From positions 186,001-250,000 of the forward strand of contig DASXDL010000048.1 in assembly GCA_036490715.1 (NCBI GenBank): DNA of 64,000 bases, in the 5' to 3' direction. A program made the translations under genes and the position numbers. Of the stretch, positions 1 through 8,416 are shown piece after piece. The DNA comes from FEN-1191 sp036490715. Its GTDB lineage: Bacteria; Pseudomonadota; Gammaproteobacteria; Steroidobacterales; Steroidobacteraceae. The notes below the pieces were generated by a model. That model ran no database searches and was not told the origin of the DNA. It was given only the letters and a program-made list of their open reading frames with translations. Position 1 is the first letter of the stretch, and each line of letters begins with the position of its first letter.

Positions 1-1157
1 AACAGCAGGTCGTAGCGCAATGGCTCGATGTCGGTGATGCCCAGGGCATAGGCCACCAGCGAGCCGGCGCCCGAGCCGCGCCCCGGTCCGACCGGCACCC
101 CGTGCTCGCGCGCCCAGCGGATGAAATCGGCCACGATCAGAAAATATCCGGCGAACCCCATCGGGCAGATGACGTCCAGCTCACTGCCCAGACGTGCCAC
201 ATAGCGCGGCGTATCGGCTGCCGCGATGCCGAGCGCGCTCAGGCGCGACTCCAACCCGTCACGCGCTTGCGCCCGCAGAAAATCGTTGGGAGTCGCGCCC
301 GTAGGCACCGGATAGTCCGGCAGCCGCGGCTGGCCCAGCGTCAGCTGCAGACTGCAGCGACGCGCGATCTCGACCGAGTTGGTCAACGCCTCCGGCAGGT
401 CGGCGAACAGCGCACGCATCTCGGCCACACTGCACAGGTACTGGCGCGGGGTGTAGCGGCGCACGCGCGCGGCATCGGCCAGCAGGCTGCCTTCATGAAT
501 GCAGACGCGCGCTTCGTGCGCCTCGAACTGATCGGCGCGCAAGAAACGCACGTCGTTGGTCGCCACCACCGGCACGCCGCGGCGCGCCGCCAGCTTGAGC
601 GCGGCGGGCAGATAGCTGCGCTCGTCAGCTCGCCCGAGCCGTTGCAGTTCCAGATAATAGCGATCGCCGAAAAGCTCCAGCCAGAAATCCAGCGCCTGAG
701 CCGCCTGCGCATCCCGCTCGCGCAGCAGCGCCCGTCCGACGTCGCCCTCGGCGGCGCCCGACAGCGCGATCAGCCCGGCGGTGCTGGCCGGATCGAGCCA
801 GCCGCGATCGACCAGTGGCGCGGCGGTCGCGTCCTGGCCCTCGAGATAAGCGCGGCTCACCAGACGCGCCAGATTGCGGTAACCCTCCAGGTTTTGGCAC
901 AACAGCGTGAGGTGCGACGGGCCAAGCTTCTCCTGCGCCTCACGCAGCAGCAGATCCACGCCGATGATCGGCTGCACGCCGCGCTCGAGCGCCGCGCGGT
1001 AGAACTTCACCATCGCGAACAGGTTGCACTGATCGGTCAGCGCCACCGCCGGCATGCCCTCGGCGCGTACCGCGTCCATAAGCTCGGGCACGCGCACCAC
1101 GCTGTCGATCAGCGAGTACTCAGTGTGCAGGCGCAGGTGCACGAATGTCGGCTTCAT
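1..1157 (-). CDS. dnaE: DNA polymerase III alpha subunit (N-terminal part; runs off the left edge)
   Basis: Catalytic subunit of the replicative polymerase. About 385 N-terminal residues are visible, beginning MKPTFVHLRLHTEYSLIDS at an ATG at 1157, and no stop occurs before the window edge. The visible part is the PHP domain (LRLHTEYS motif, then ALTDQCNLFAMVKFY) followed by the start of the polymerase core with the VGPGRGAGSGSL motif near residue 360. The ATG overlaps the rnhB stop as ATGA, so it is the last visible gene of the rpsB-to-dnaE superoperon and is probably translationally coupled to rnhB. The order lpxA-lpxB-rnhB-dnaE is the same as in enteric bacteria. Active-site Asp residues of the palm lie outside the window, so completeness cannot be judged. 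Confidence 0.96.
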   Translation of the reverse strand, partial: MKPTFVHLRLHTEYSLIDSVVRVPELMDAVRAEGMPAVALTDQCNLFAMVKFYRAALERGVQPIIGVDLLLREAQEKLGPSHLTLLCQNLEGYRNLARLVSRAYLEGQDATAAPLVDRGWLDPASTAGLIALSGAAEGDVGRALLRERDAQAAQALDFWLELFGDRYYLELQRLGRADERSYLPAALKLAARRGVPVVATNDVRFLRADQFEAHEARVCIHEGSLLADAARVRRYTPRQYLCSVAEMRALFADLPEALTNSVEIARRCSLQLTLGQPRLPDYPVPTGATPNDFLRAQARDGLESRLSALGIAAADTPRYVARLGSELDVICPMGFAGYFLIVADFIRWAREHGVPVGPGRGSGAGSLVAYALGITDIEPLRYDLL

Positions 1158-1807
1158 GACTCCTCGCCCATCAGCGCATCGTGCTCGCTCGGCAACGCGT
1201 CGGTCGCCAGTCCCCAGGCCAGCTCGCCACTGAGCCAGCTGCGCAACGGATTGAAGCTGCGCCGATGGATCGGGCTCGGCCCCAGGTGCGTCAGTGCCAG
1301 CACATGCTGGCGCGTGCAGTAGCCAAAGTGCTGTGCCATGCCATAGCCCGGATAATGGCCGTTCAGAGTCACCATCAGCGCATCGCGGTGCGTCTTGGCG
1401 ATGATCGAGGCAGCGCTGATGCTGGGCACGAGCGCGTCGCCGCCAACGACGGTGCGCACGCCACAATCGCCAAAACAATCAGTCAACTGCGGCGCACAGT
1501 TACCGTCGATCATGATCATGGTGGGACGCTGCTGCAGCCCGAGCAGCGCCCGCTTCATCGCCAACAGGGTGGCCTGCAGGATGTTGAGCAGATCGATTTC
1601 CTCATGGTCGGCCGCGGCCACCGCCCAGGCCAACGAGCGTTCGCGGATGCGCTGCGCCAGCAGCGTGCGCCGCTCGGGCGGCAACTGCTTGGAATCGCGC
1701 AAGCCGCGGATCGGCCGCTGCGGATTAAGGATCACCGCCGCCGCCACCACCGGGCCCGCCAGCGGACCGCGTCCGGCTTCATCCACTCCGGCAATCAGTT
1801 CGGCCAA
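1154..1807 (-). CDS. rnhB: Ribonuclease HII
   Basis: Removes RNA from RNA-DNA hybrids and incises at single ribonucleotides misinserted in DNA. The 217-residue protein opens with the type II signature AGVDEAGRGPLAGPV (residues 6-20), which carries the first catalytic Asp and Glu, and has the later ISAASIIAKTHRD stretch. The first codon at 1807 is TTG; no ATG or GTG lies upstream of the catalytic motif, so TTG is the likely start. Its beginning overlaps the end of lpxB by 13 bases and its stop overlaps the dnaE ATG. Length is normal for the family. Confidence 0.95.
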   Translation of the reverse strand: MAELIAGVDEAGRGPLAGPVVAAAVILNPQRPIRGLRDSKQLPPERRTLLAQRIRERSLAWAVAAADHEEIDLLNILQATLLAMKRALLGLQQRPTMIMIDGNCAPQLTDCFGDCGVRTVVGGDALVPSISAASIIAKTHRDALMVTLNGHYPGYGMAQHFGYCTRQHVLALTHLGPSPIHRRSFNPLRSWLSGELAWGLATDALPSEHDALMGEES

Positions 1808-2988
1808 TACCCCGCGCCCCCGTGCTTTGAACCGATATCACGTAGCAGCTGCAGCACGGCCGAAGCCGCGCTCACCGCACCTCCGGCCCGCAGCGACTCA
1901 TGTACCTTGAGAAATTCCCGCTGTAAATACTCCCGACGCGTCGGGTCGTCGAGCGCCTGCTCGATTGCGTCGCATAAATTGTTCGCCGTGACTTGTTCCT
2001 GAAAGAATTCCGGCACCAGCACCCTGCCGGCCAGAAGATTGGGCAAGGAGAAATTTGGTAGCCGCACGAGATGCAGCGCGCGCACCACGGCGACCGTCAG
2101 CGCGCCGCCGCGATAGGCCACCGCCATGGGGCAGCGGCACAGCAGCGCCTCAAGGCTGGCGGTACCCGAGGCCACCAGCGCGGCGTCGGCCGCGGTCAGC
2201 GCGCACTGGGCGTCGCCGTCGATCACGCGCAACGGTAATTGCGCAGCCTGCGGCATCCTGGCCCGCAGCCGCTCGAAGCTCGCGGCTGCGAGCCCATTGG
2301 CCATCGGCGCCACCAGCTGCAACTGCGGCCGGCGGCGCACGAGCTCACACGCGGCGGCGAGGAACGGGCCCGCAAGCCGCTCGACCTCCCCCACCCGGCT
2401 GCCAGGCAGCAGCGCCAGCACCGGCTGCTGCGGCTCGAGCCCGAGCTCGCGGCGCGCCCCGGCGCGGTCCGGCTGCAATGGAATCTGGTCGGCCAGCGGA
2501 TGGCCGACGAACACCGCCCGAACCGCGTGGTGGCGGTAGAACTCCGGCTCGAACGGCAACAGGCACAGCACCAGGTCGCAGCGGCGCGCGATCGTGCGCA
2601 CTCGTCCGGGCCGCCAGGCCCACACCTGCGGACTCACATACTGAACGGTAGCGATGCCGAGCGACTTGAAGCGCCCGGCCAGACTCAGATTGAAGGCCGG
2701 CGCATCAACGCCGATGAAGACGTCCGGTTTCCAGGCGGCGATGCGCTCGATCAGCCGGCGCCGTAGCCGAAGCAGCCGCGGCAGCTGCAACAGCGGATCG
2801 ATCAGTCCCATGACCGCCAGCTCGTGCGCATCGGCCAGGGCCTCGCAGCCCGCGGCCCGCATGGCCGCGCCGGCCACGCCGATCACTTCCAGTGCGGCAA
2901 CCTGCTTGCGTAGCGCCCCGATTAGTGCGGCGCCGAGCGCATCGCCGGAGGTCTCACCGGCAACGATCGCGATCCGCAGCCCCGCCAT
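1795..2988 (-). CDS. lpxB: Lipid-A-disaccharide synthase
   Basis: Glycosyltransferase that joins UDP-2,3-diacylglucosamine and lipid X into the tetraacyl disaccharide of lipid A at the cytoplasmic face of the inner membrane. The N-terminal motif VAGETSGDALGAALI and the PQVWAWRPGRV and LLPGSRVGEVERL motifs are typical of LpxB (GT19). Length is about 397 residues. I chose the ATG at 2988; a TTG two codons upstream (2994) would overlap the lpxA stop and is an alternative. It sits between lpxA and rnhB in the usual order. Confidence 0.96.
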   Translation of the reverse strand: MAGLRIAIVAGETSGDALGAALIGALRKQVAALEVIGVAGAAMRAAGCEALADAHELAVMGLIDPLLQLPRLLRLRRRLIERIAAWKPDVFIGVDAPAFNLSLAGRFKSLGIATVQYVSPQVWAWRPGRVRTIARRCDLVLCLLPFEPEFYRHHAVRAVFVGHPLADQIPLQPDRAGARRELGLEPQQPVLALLPGSRVGEVERLAGPFLAAACELVRRRPQLQLVAPMANGLAAASFERLRARMPQAAQLPLRVIDGDAQCALTAADAALVASGTASLEALLCRCPMAVAYRGGALTVAVVRALHLVRLPNFSLPNLLAGRVLVPEFFQEQVTANNLCDAIEQALDDPTRREYLQREFLKVHESLRAGGAVSAASAVLQLLRDIGSKHGGAGYWPN

Positions 2989-2990
2989 GG

Positions 2991-3761
2991 TCAACGGATC
3001 AGACTGCGTTCCGAACTGCCGATGAAGTCAAGCAGCGGCTGCAGCTCGGGCTGGGTTGGCACCAGCACCGACAACTGCTCGATCGCAACGGCCAGCGGCA
3101 GATCGCTTCGATAAAGAATCTTGAAGGCATTGCGCAAATTGCGGATCTGCTCGGCCGAGAAGCCGCGGCGTTTTAGCCCCTGGCTATTGATCGAGTGCGG
3201 CACCGCCGGGTTGCCCACCGCCATCACGTACGGCGGCACATCGCGTGTCACGCCGCAGTTGTTGGCGATGAAGGCGTGCGCGCCGATCTTGCAATGCTGG
3301 TGAACCGCGACGTAGCCGCTGAGAATGGCCCAGTCACCAATGTAAACGTGCCCCGCGATCATCGCCAGGTTGACCAGGATCACGTTGTCGCCAATCACGC
3401 AGTCGTGGGCAATGTGGGTATAGGCCATGAACAGGTTGTCGCTGCCGATGCGCGTCACGCCCAGATCGAGCGCGGTGCCGCGACTGATGGTGCAGTACTC
3501 GCGGATGACGTTGCGTTCGCCGATCTCCAGGCGGGTCGGCTCGCCGGCGTATTTCTTGTCCTGCGGCGCCTCGCCGACCGAGGCAAACTGGAAGATCTTG
3601 TTGTCGGCGCCGATGGTGGTGTGGCCGACGATGAGCGCATGCGGCCCGACCCAGGTGCGCGGCCCGATCTCGACGTCGCCGCCGATGACCGCGAACGGAC
3701 CGACCTCGACGTCGGCCGCCAGCCGCGCGCCGGAGGAGACCACCGCCCGCGCATCGATCAC
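2991..3761 (-). CDS. lpxA: Acyl-ACP--UDP-N-acetylglucosamine O-acyltransferase
   Basis: First step of lipid A synthesis: transfers a 3-hydroxyacyl chain from ACP to the 3-OH of UDP-GlcNAc. The 256 residues are a left-handed beta helix of hexapeptide repeats with the conserved catalytic-region motif IAGHVYIGDWAI (His in AGHV) and AVHQHCKIGAHAF, followed by the helical C-terminal domain. The start is GTG at 3761, overlapping the fabZ stop as GTGA, which suggests coupled translation. Length is close to the enterobacterial enzyme (262). Confidence 0.96.
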   Translation of the reverse strand: MIDARAVVSSGARLAADVEVGPFAVIGGDVEIGPRTWVGPHALIVGHTTIGADNKIFQFASVGEAPQDKKYAGEPTRLEIGERNVIREYCTISRGTALDLGVTRIGSDNLFMAYTHIAHDCVIGDNVILVNLAMIAGHVYIGDWAILSGYVAVHQHCKIGAHAFIANNCGVTRDVPPYVMAVGNPAVPHSINSQGLKRRGFSAEQIRNLRNAFKILYRSDLPLAVAIEQLSVLVPTQPELQPLLDFIGSSERSLIR

Positions 3762-4246
3762 GGCAGATCTGCCGTCGAACTCGCCCCCGGAACGCTCTGC
3801 AGGTCCGGCGCGATCATGATCTGCGCGTGCGCGACATCCTCGCCGCCGACCTCGGCGCGCGCGGCGAAGCGGTAGATGCCCTTGAAGTTTCGCTCCAGCT
3901 CCACGATCAGCGACAGCTGGTCGCCGGGCTCCACCGGCTTGCGGAAGCGCGCCTTGTCGATGCCGACAAAATAGAAGCGGGTGTTCTCATCCGGAATGAC
4001 GTTCGCGGTCAGAAACGCCAGCAGCCCAGCGGCCTGCGCCAGTGCCTCCAGGATGATGACTCCGGGCATCAGCGGACGATGCGGGAAATGCCCCATGAAG
4101 TACGGTTCATTGTAGGTAACGTTCTTCAGCGCCCGGATGCGCTGTCCGGCTGCAAATTCAATCACACGGTCTACCAGCAGGAACGGGTAGCGGTGCGGCA
4201 GGTACTTCATGATGCCGTTGATATCGAGAGTGCTCGGCTCAGTCAT
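3758..4246 (-). CDS. fabZ: 3-hydroxyacyl-[acyl-carrier-protein] dehydratase FabZ
   Basis: Dehydrates 3-hydroxyacyl-ACP in fatty acid elongation, competing with LpxA/LpxD for 3-hydroxyacyl-ACP. The 162-residue hot-dog protein has the HRYPFLLVDRV motif (from residue 18) and the catalytic His/Glu block GHFPHRPLMPGVIILEALAQ. ATG start at 4246, overlapping the lpxD stop by 8 bases. It is about 10 residues longer than the enterobacterial enzyme, mostly at the C-terminus. Confidence 0.96.
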   Translation of the reverse strand: MTEPSTLDINGIMKYLPHRYPFLLVDRVIEFAAGQRIRALKNVTYNEPYFMGHFPHRPLMPGVIILEALAQAAGLLAFLTANVIPDENTRFYFVGIDKARFRKPVEPGDQLSLIVELERNFKGIYRFAARAEVGGEDVAHAQIMIAPDLQSVPGASSTADLP

Positions 4247-5294
4247 CGTTATCTTCCTGTTGCAATTCTTCCGCAGCGGGCCGGCGTTCGCGCGGACGCC
4301 GCTCGCGCTCGGCCATCCGTTTGAGCGTGGTCAGAACGCGCCACCAGCGCCGGATCGGTTCCACCGGAATCACGCTGGTATAGACCCCGGGCTTGGTAAC
4401 CGAATGGGCCACCATCGACATTCCGGTCAGAACCACATCATCGCAAATCTCGAGATGGCCGGCTAAACCGCAGGCGCCGGCGATCATGCAGCGCGCGCCA
4501 ATGCGAACGCTGCCCGACACCCCGGTGCACGCGGCAATGGCGGTGTGCGCACCGATCTGGACGTTGTGGCCGATCTGGATCTGGTTGTCGAGCTTCACGC
4601 CCTCGGCGATCACGGTATCTTCCATCGCGCCACGATCGATGGTGGTATTGGCGCCGATCTCGACGTCATCGCCGATGCGCACGGTGCCGACCTGCGGCAC
4701 CTTGAGCCAGCGACCCCGTTCGCGCGCCAGACCAAAGCCGTCCGAACCGATGACGGCGCCGGCGTGCACCAGCACGCGCTCGCCCAGAAGCACAGCGTGT
4801 TCCAGCGTCACGCGGCCGAGCAGACGGCAGTCGGCGCCAAGGCGCACGTCAGGACCGATATGGCAGGCCGGGCCGATCAGGCAGCGCGGGCCGATGTGCG
4901 CCCCGGCTGCGATCACCGCATACGGGCCGACTTCGCAGCTATCGGGAACCTGCGCCTGCGCATCGACGATGGCGGATGGATGGATCCCCGGCTGCAGCGG
5001 CGCTAACGGGTAGATCAGCGTCGCAATACGCGCAAACAGAGCGTGTGGATTGGATGCGATCAGCGCTGCGACCGGGCTGGCCGAGGCCAAGCTCGACTCG
5101 AGCACCACGGCGCTGGCCCGAGTGGCGGCCAGCTGTGAGGCCAGGCGCGGATTGGCCAGAAAGCTCAGCGCACCGGCGCCGGCCGACTGCAGCGGCGCCA
5201 CGTGATCGACCAGCGTGGCCGGGTCGCCGGCCAGCTCGCAGCCGAAGCGTACCGCCAGTTCGCCGAGTGCAATGCCCATGGTCCTTGGGATCAT
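4239..5294 (-). CDS. lpxD: UDP-3-O-acylglucosamine N-acyltransferase
   Basis: Third step of lipid A synthesis: N-acylates UDP-3-O-acylglucosamine from 3-hydroxyacyl-ACP. The protein has an N-terminal uridine-binding domain, a long left-handed beta helix with many hexapeptide repeats (VGPYAVIAAGAHIGPRC, IGHNVQIGAHTAIAACTGVS) and a C-terminal helix. The His of IGHNVQIGAH fits the catalytic site. Two in-frame ATGs exist: 5294 and 5279 (MGIALGELAVRFG). The second aligns better with known N-termini; both are possible. The C-terminal tail is Arg/Glu rich (RERRPRERRPAAEELQQ), somewhat longer than usual. Confidence 0.95.
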   Translation of the reverse strand: MIPRTMGIALGELAVRFGCELAGDPATLVDHVAPLQSAGAGALSFLANPRLASQLAATRASAVVLESSLASASPVAALIASNPHALFARIATLIYPLAPLQPGIHPSAIVDAQAQVPDSCEVGPYAVIAAGAHIGPRCLIGPACHIGPDVRLGADCRLLGRVTLEHAVLLGERVLVHAGAVIGSDGFGLARERGRWLKVPQVGTVRIGDDVEIGANTTIDRGAMEDTVIAEGVKLDNQIQIGHNVQIGAHTAIAACTGVSGSVRIGARCMIAGACGLAGHLEICDDVVLTGMSMVAHSVTKPGVYTSVIPVEPIRRWWRVLTTLKRMAERERRPRERRPAAEELQQEDNDD

Positions 5295-5321
5295 TCGGCC
5301 GCGTTGCCGCCCCTGGCAAGA

Positions 5322-5924
5322 CTATTTCGGCGGCGTCGTGCTCTTCGGCGTGCTGCTGGACTTGGAGGCACCGCCGGTGCCGGCTCCTGAGGAGCTCGCG
5401 CCTGCGGCCGGTGCACGTACGCCGCGCGCCTGCAGCGCCGACAGAATCTGCGGCGTGATGTCGAGGACCGGCGCGGCGAAGATCACACCGTCGGCCAGTA
5501 CCAGGTCAAATTTTTGCGCCTGGGCGTAGTTCTGCACTTCCTCCACCAGCATCTTCTGCAGCTTCGACAGCTCTTCGTTCTGTCGCGCGTTGAAATCATC
5601 CTGAAACTGGTTGGCCTTGAGCGACAGCTCGCGATTACCGTCGCGCACGTCGCGCTCGATGGCGCTGCGCTGCTCGGCCGACATCGTGCCCTGATCGCGC
5701 TGCAGGTTGTCTTCCTTGCTCTTGAGCGCCTGCTGCTGGCCCTGCAGGTCCTTCTGTTTGCCGGCGAACTCTGCGCGCAGCGCATCCTGCGCGCCCTTCG
5801 CCTGCGGCGACTCCTGCATCAGCTTCGCGTAGTTCACCACGCCGACCTTCAGATCGGCCCACGCCGGCGCAGCCACGGCCAATGCCACGGCTCCTGCCAT
5901 CACCATCACCCGCCGAAAACTCAT
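5322..5924 (-). CDS. skp: Periplasmic chaperone Skp/OmpH family
   Basis: Holdase chaperone for unfolded outer-membrane proteins after Sec export; partner of BamA. The true start is the ATG at 5924 (MSFRRVMVMAGAVALAVAAPAWA), preceded by a good AGGAG ribosome-binding site; a longer open frame upstream overlaps bamA and is not used. A signal peptide (residues 1-23) is followed by the OmpH fold starting DLKVGVVNYAKLM and two long coiled-coil tentacle helices rich in Gln, Lys and Glu. An unusual low-complexity Gly/Ser/Thr/Pro/Lys tail of about 30 residues follows the final beta strand. 200 residues versus about 160 in E. coli. Lies between bamA and lpxD as in most gammaproteobacteria. Confidence 0.93.
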   Translation of the reverse strand: MSFRRVMVMAGAVALAVAAPAWADLKVGVVNYAKLMQESPQAKGAQDALRAEFAGKQKDLQGQQQALKSKEDNLQRDQGTMSAEQRSAIERDVRDGNRELSLKANQFQDDFNARQNEELSKLQKMLVEEVQNYAQAQKFDLVLADGVIFAAPVLDITPQILSALQARGVRAPAAGASSSGAGTGGASKSSSTPKSTTPPK

Positions 5925-5952
5925 GCCTGCTCCTGCGCGTGGTCCTTCCACG

Positions 5953-8409
5953 CTAGAACGACTGCCCGATCGAGAACTGGAAGCCCTCGGTGCGGTCAGC
6001 AAAATGGACCGCATCTCCACGAAACGGATTGAGCGCGATGCCGTAGCTGAAGCGGAATATGCCCAGCGAAGGGGCCAGCCACTGCACCGCAATACCCGTC
6101 GAACGCCGGAGCTCATGATAGCTGAATTTATAGTCCACGGGGGTCGCCAGGTCGGTGCCAACATATTTGGTGCCGTCGTTGGAGAACACATTGCCCATGT
6201 CGTAGAACACCGTGCCGCGCGCGCTGGTTTGCCATTTCTGCGGCAAAGGCACGATCAGCTCGGTGCGCGACACGGTCATGATATTGCCGCCGTACGGATT
6301 ACCGTTGGTATCCACCGGCCCGAGCGTGTCCTCGGTGTAGCCGCGCACGGTGTCCGGACCGCCGGCATAGAAGCGCTTGTAGGGGGGCATGCCGATAGTA
6401 CCGCCGAACGGTTTGCCATAAGCCAGCTGCAGACTCTCGGTCAGCACCCAGCCCTTCCATATCGGGATGTAACCCGAGAATTCATAGCTGGCAATCCAGT
6501 AGCGCACGTCGACACCGGGAGGCACGACGGTGAGGGTCAGCGCGTGGCGCATGCCCCGATCGGCGAACAGGGTGCGGTTGCGTGAGTCGTACTGCCAGCC
6601 GACGTTCAGCTCGACGCTGTTGTAGCGCGCCCCCAGCAGCGACGTCACATACGAGGTAGTGGAACCGTCTGGCTGGATGAAAGTGGTCACCGCGGTGCGC
6701 GTATACGGATGGCCGTTCTGCTCGACCCAGTCCACCGCCTGCTGCGCGCTGCTGGCAGCGTAGGTCAAAAGGTCGTTGTGCTGAAACGAGATGCCGGCAC
6801 TCACCCCCTGGTATTCGGTGATCGGATAACCGTAGGTCACCCCGAGAGCCAGATTTTTCGAGCCGAACGCCGACGTCTCCGAGGTGAACTGCGTCGAATC
6901 GCGGTAGCTCATCGACACCGTGCGCGACAGGTTGTCGACGGTGGTATACGGATTGGTCTCACTGAAGCTGTAGACCTTGTTGTACGCCCCGGCGTCGATG
7001 TTGAGCTGCACGAAGTTGCCGCCGCCGAAGAAATCGCTGTCGCTGAAGTTGCCATTGAGCACGAACTTCTGTGCCGCCGAATAGCCGATGCCACCGCCGA
7101 CCGTGGCGCTGGGCCGCTCCTTGATTGCGAAATTGACGTCGACCTCGTCCGGCACACCCGGCACCTGCTCGGTCGAGTTCTCGACCGTCTCGATGAACGG
7201 GTCGCGCTGCAGACGCTGCTTGGAGCGCTCCAGCGCCACGTTCGACAGCCATGAGCCCTCCAGCTGGCGCAGCTCGCGCCGCAGAGTCTCGTCGTTGCTG
7301 CGCGTGGTACCGGTGAAATTGATGTGGCGCACATACACGCGGCTGCCGGGATCTACGAACAGCGTCAGATCGACGATCTTCTTGTTCTCGTCGGTGGTCG
7401 GGACCGGTTCGACCTTGGCGAAGTAGAAGCCCTCGTTGCCGAGCCGGTTCTTGATCAGCTCCTGGGTCGCGCTGATGAGCTTCTGCGAGTAGATCTGACC
7501 ACTGTGCACCACCAGCAGCTGCTGCAGTTCGGATTCCGGCACGATGGTGTTGCCGGCGAGCTTGACCTCTCCGAGGCGATACACCAGCCCCTCGGTGATG
7601 TTCACGGTGATGAAGATGTCGGCCTTGTCCGGTGCCACCGCGACCTGGGCCGAGTCGATGCGGAAATTAGCGTAGCCGCGGTCCTGATAGAACGCGGTGA
7701 CCTTCTCCAGGTCGCCCTGCAACGACTCGCGCGAGTAGCGGTCGGACTCCTTGTACCAGGAAGTCAGGTTCGGCGTGGTCAGCTGCAGCGTGCTGAGGAT
7801 GTCCTTGTCCTTGAATTTGGTGTTGCCGACGATGTTGATCTGTCGGATCTTGGCGCGGCTGCCCTCCTTGATGTCGATGTTGACGCGCACGCGATTGTCC
7901 GGCAGGTCCTCCACCTTGGTATCGATCTGCACCGCGTACTTGCCGCGGCTGTAATACTGGTCGGTCAGATACTGGGTGACCTCATCGAGGGTGGAGCGGT
8001 CGAAGGTCTTGCCGGCCGACAGACCGACGTTGCGCAGCGATTTCTGCAGGTCCTCGGTCTTGATGTCCTTGTTGCCCTTGATGTCGATGCTCTCGAGCGA
8101 GGGCCGCTCCGACACCGCGACGACCAGCGTATCGCCGTCGCGGCGCAGTTCGACGTCGCGAAAGAATCCGGTGGCATATAGAGCGCGCAGCGCCTCGCGC
8201 TCGCGCTGCGCGGTCAGGTGATCGCCGATGTTCACCGGCAGGTAGTTGAATACCGTGCCTTCGGTGATGCGCTGCAGGCCTTCAATGTGGATGTCCCTGA
8301 CGACAAAATCGCCCTGACTCTGCTGAGCCCATGCCAGGCCCGGCATAGCCACGCATGCAAACGCTGCCAGGAGTGCGCGCCAGCGGGCGCGCCATGGGTG
8401 GCTGATCAA
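5953..8409 (-). CDS. bamA: Outer membrane protein assembly factor BamA
   Basis: Essential core of the BAM complex that folds beta-barrel proteins into the outer membrane. The 818 residues comprise a signal peptide (ending AWAQ, near residue 29), five POTRA domains (about 35-430) and a 16-strand barrel. The barrel carries the loop 6 motif VRGY (in GPDTVRGYTEDTL) and ends in the aromatic beta signal FSIGQSF. The first codon at 8409 is TTG and the next in-frame ATG lies at the end of the signal peptide, so TTG is probably the real start. Seven bases separate it from rseP upstream. Confidence 0.97.
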   Translation of the reverse strand: MISHPWRARWRALLAAFACVAMPGLAWAQQSQGDFVVRDIHIEGLQRITEGTVFNYLPVNIGDHLTAQREREALRALYATGFFRDVELRRDGDTLVVAVSERPSLESIDIKGNKDIKTEDLQKSLRNVGLSAGKTFDRSTLDEVTQYLTDQYYSRGKYAVQIDTKVEDLPDNRVRVNIDIKEGSRAKIRQINIVGNTKFKDKDILSTLQLTTPNLTSWYKESDRYSRESLQGDLEKVTAFYQDRGYANFRIDSAQVAVAPDKADIFITVNITEGLVYRLGEVKLAGNTIVPESELQQLLVVHSGQIYSQKLISATQELIKNRLGNEGFYFAKVEPVPTTDENKKIVDLTLFVDPGSRVYVRHINFTGTTRSNDETLRRELRQLEGSWLSNVALERSKQRLQRDPFIETVENSTEQVPGVPDEVDVNFAIKERPSATVGGGIGYSAAQKFVLNGNFSDSDFFGGGNFVQLNIDAGAYNKVYSFSETNPYTTVDNLSRTVSMSYRDSTQFTSETSAFGSKNLALGVTYGYPITEYQGVSAGISFQHNDLLTYAASSAQQAVDWVEQNGHPYTRTAVTTFIQPDGSTTSYVTSLLGARYNSVELNVGWQYDSRNRTLFADRGMRHALTLTVVPPGVDVRYWIASYEFSGYIPIWKGWVLTESLQLAYGKPFGGTIGMPPYKRFYAGGPDTVRGYTEDTLGPVDTNGNPYGGNIMTVSRTELIVPLPQKWQTSARGTVFYDMGNVFSNDGTKYVGTDLATPVDYKFSYHELRRSTGIAVQWLAPSLGIFRFSYGIALNPFRGDAVHFADRTEGFQFSIGQSF

Positions 8410-8416
8410 GGATGCT

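Noticed and set aside
102..1322. A 406-codon plus-strand frame over dnaE and rnhB
   Set aside because: Antisense to two well-recognised genes; no family motif; typical high-GC artefact.
5925..6191. Longer frame in front of skp
   Set aside because: It is antisense-free noise overlapping the end of bamA; the signal peptide and AGGAG site fix the start at 5924.
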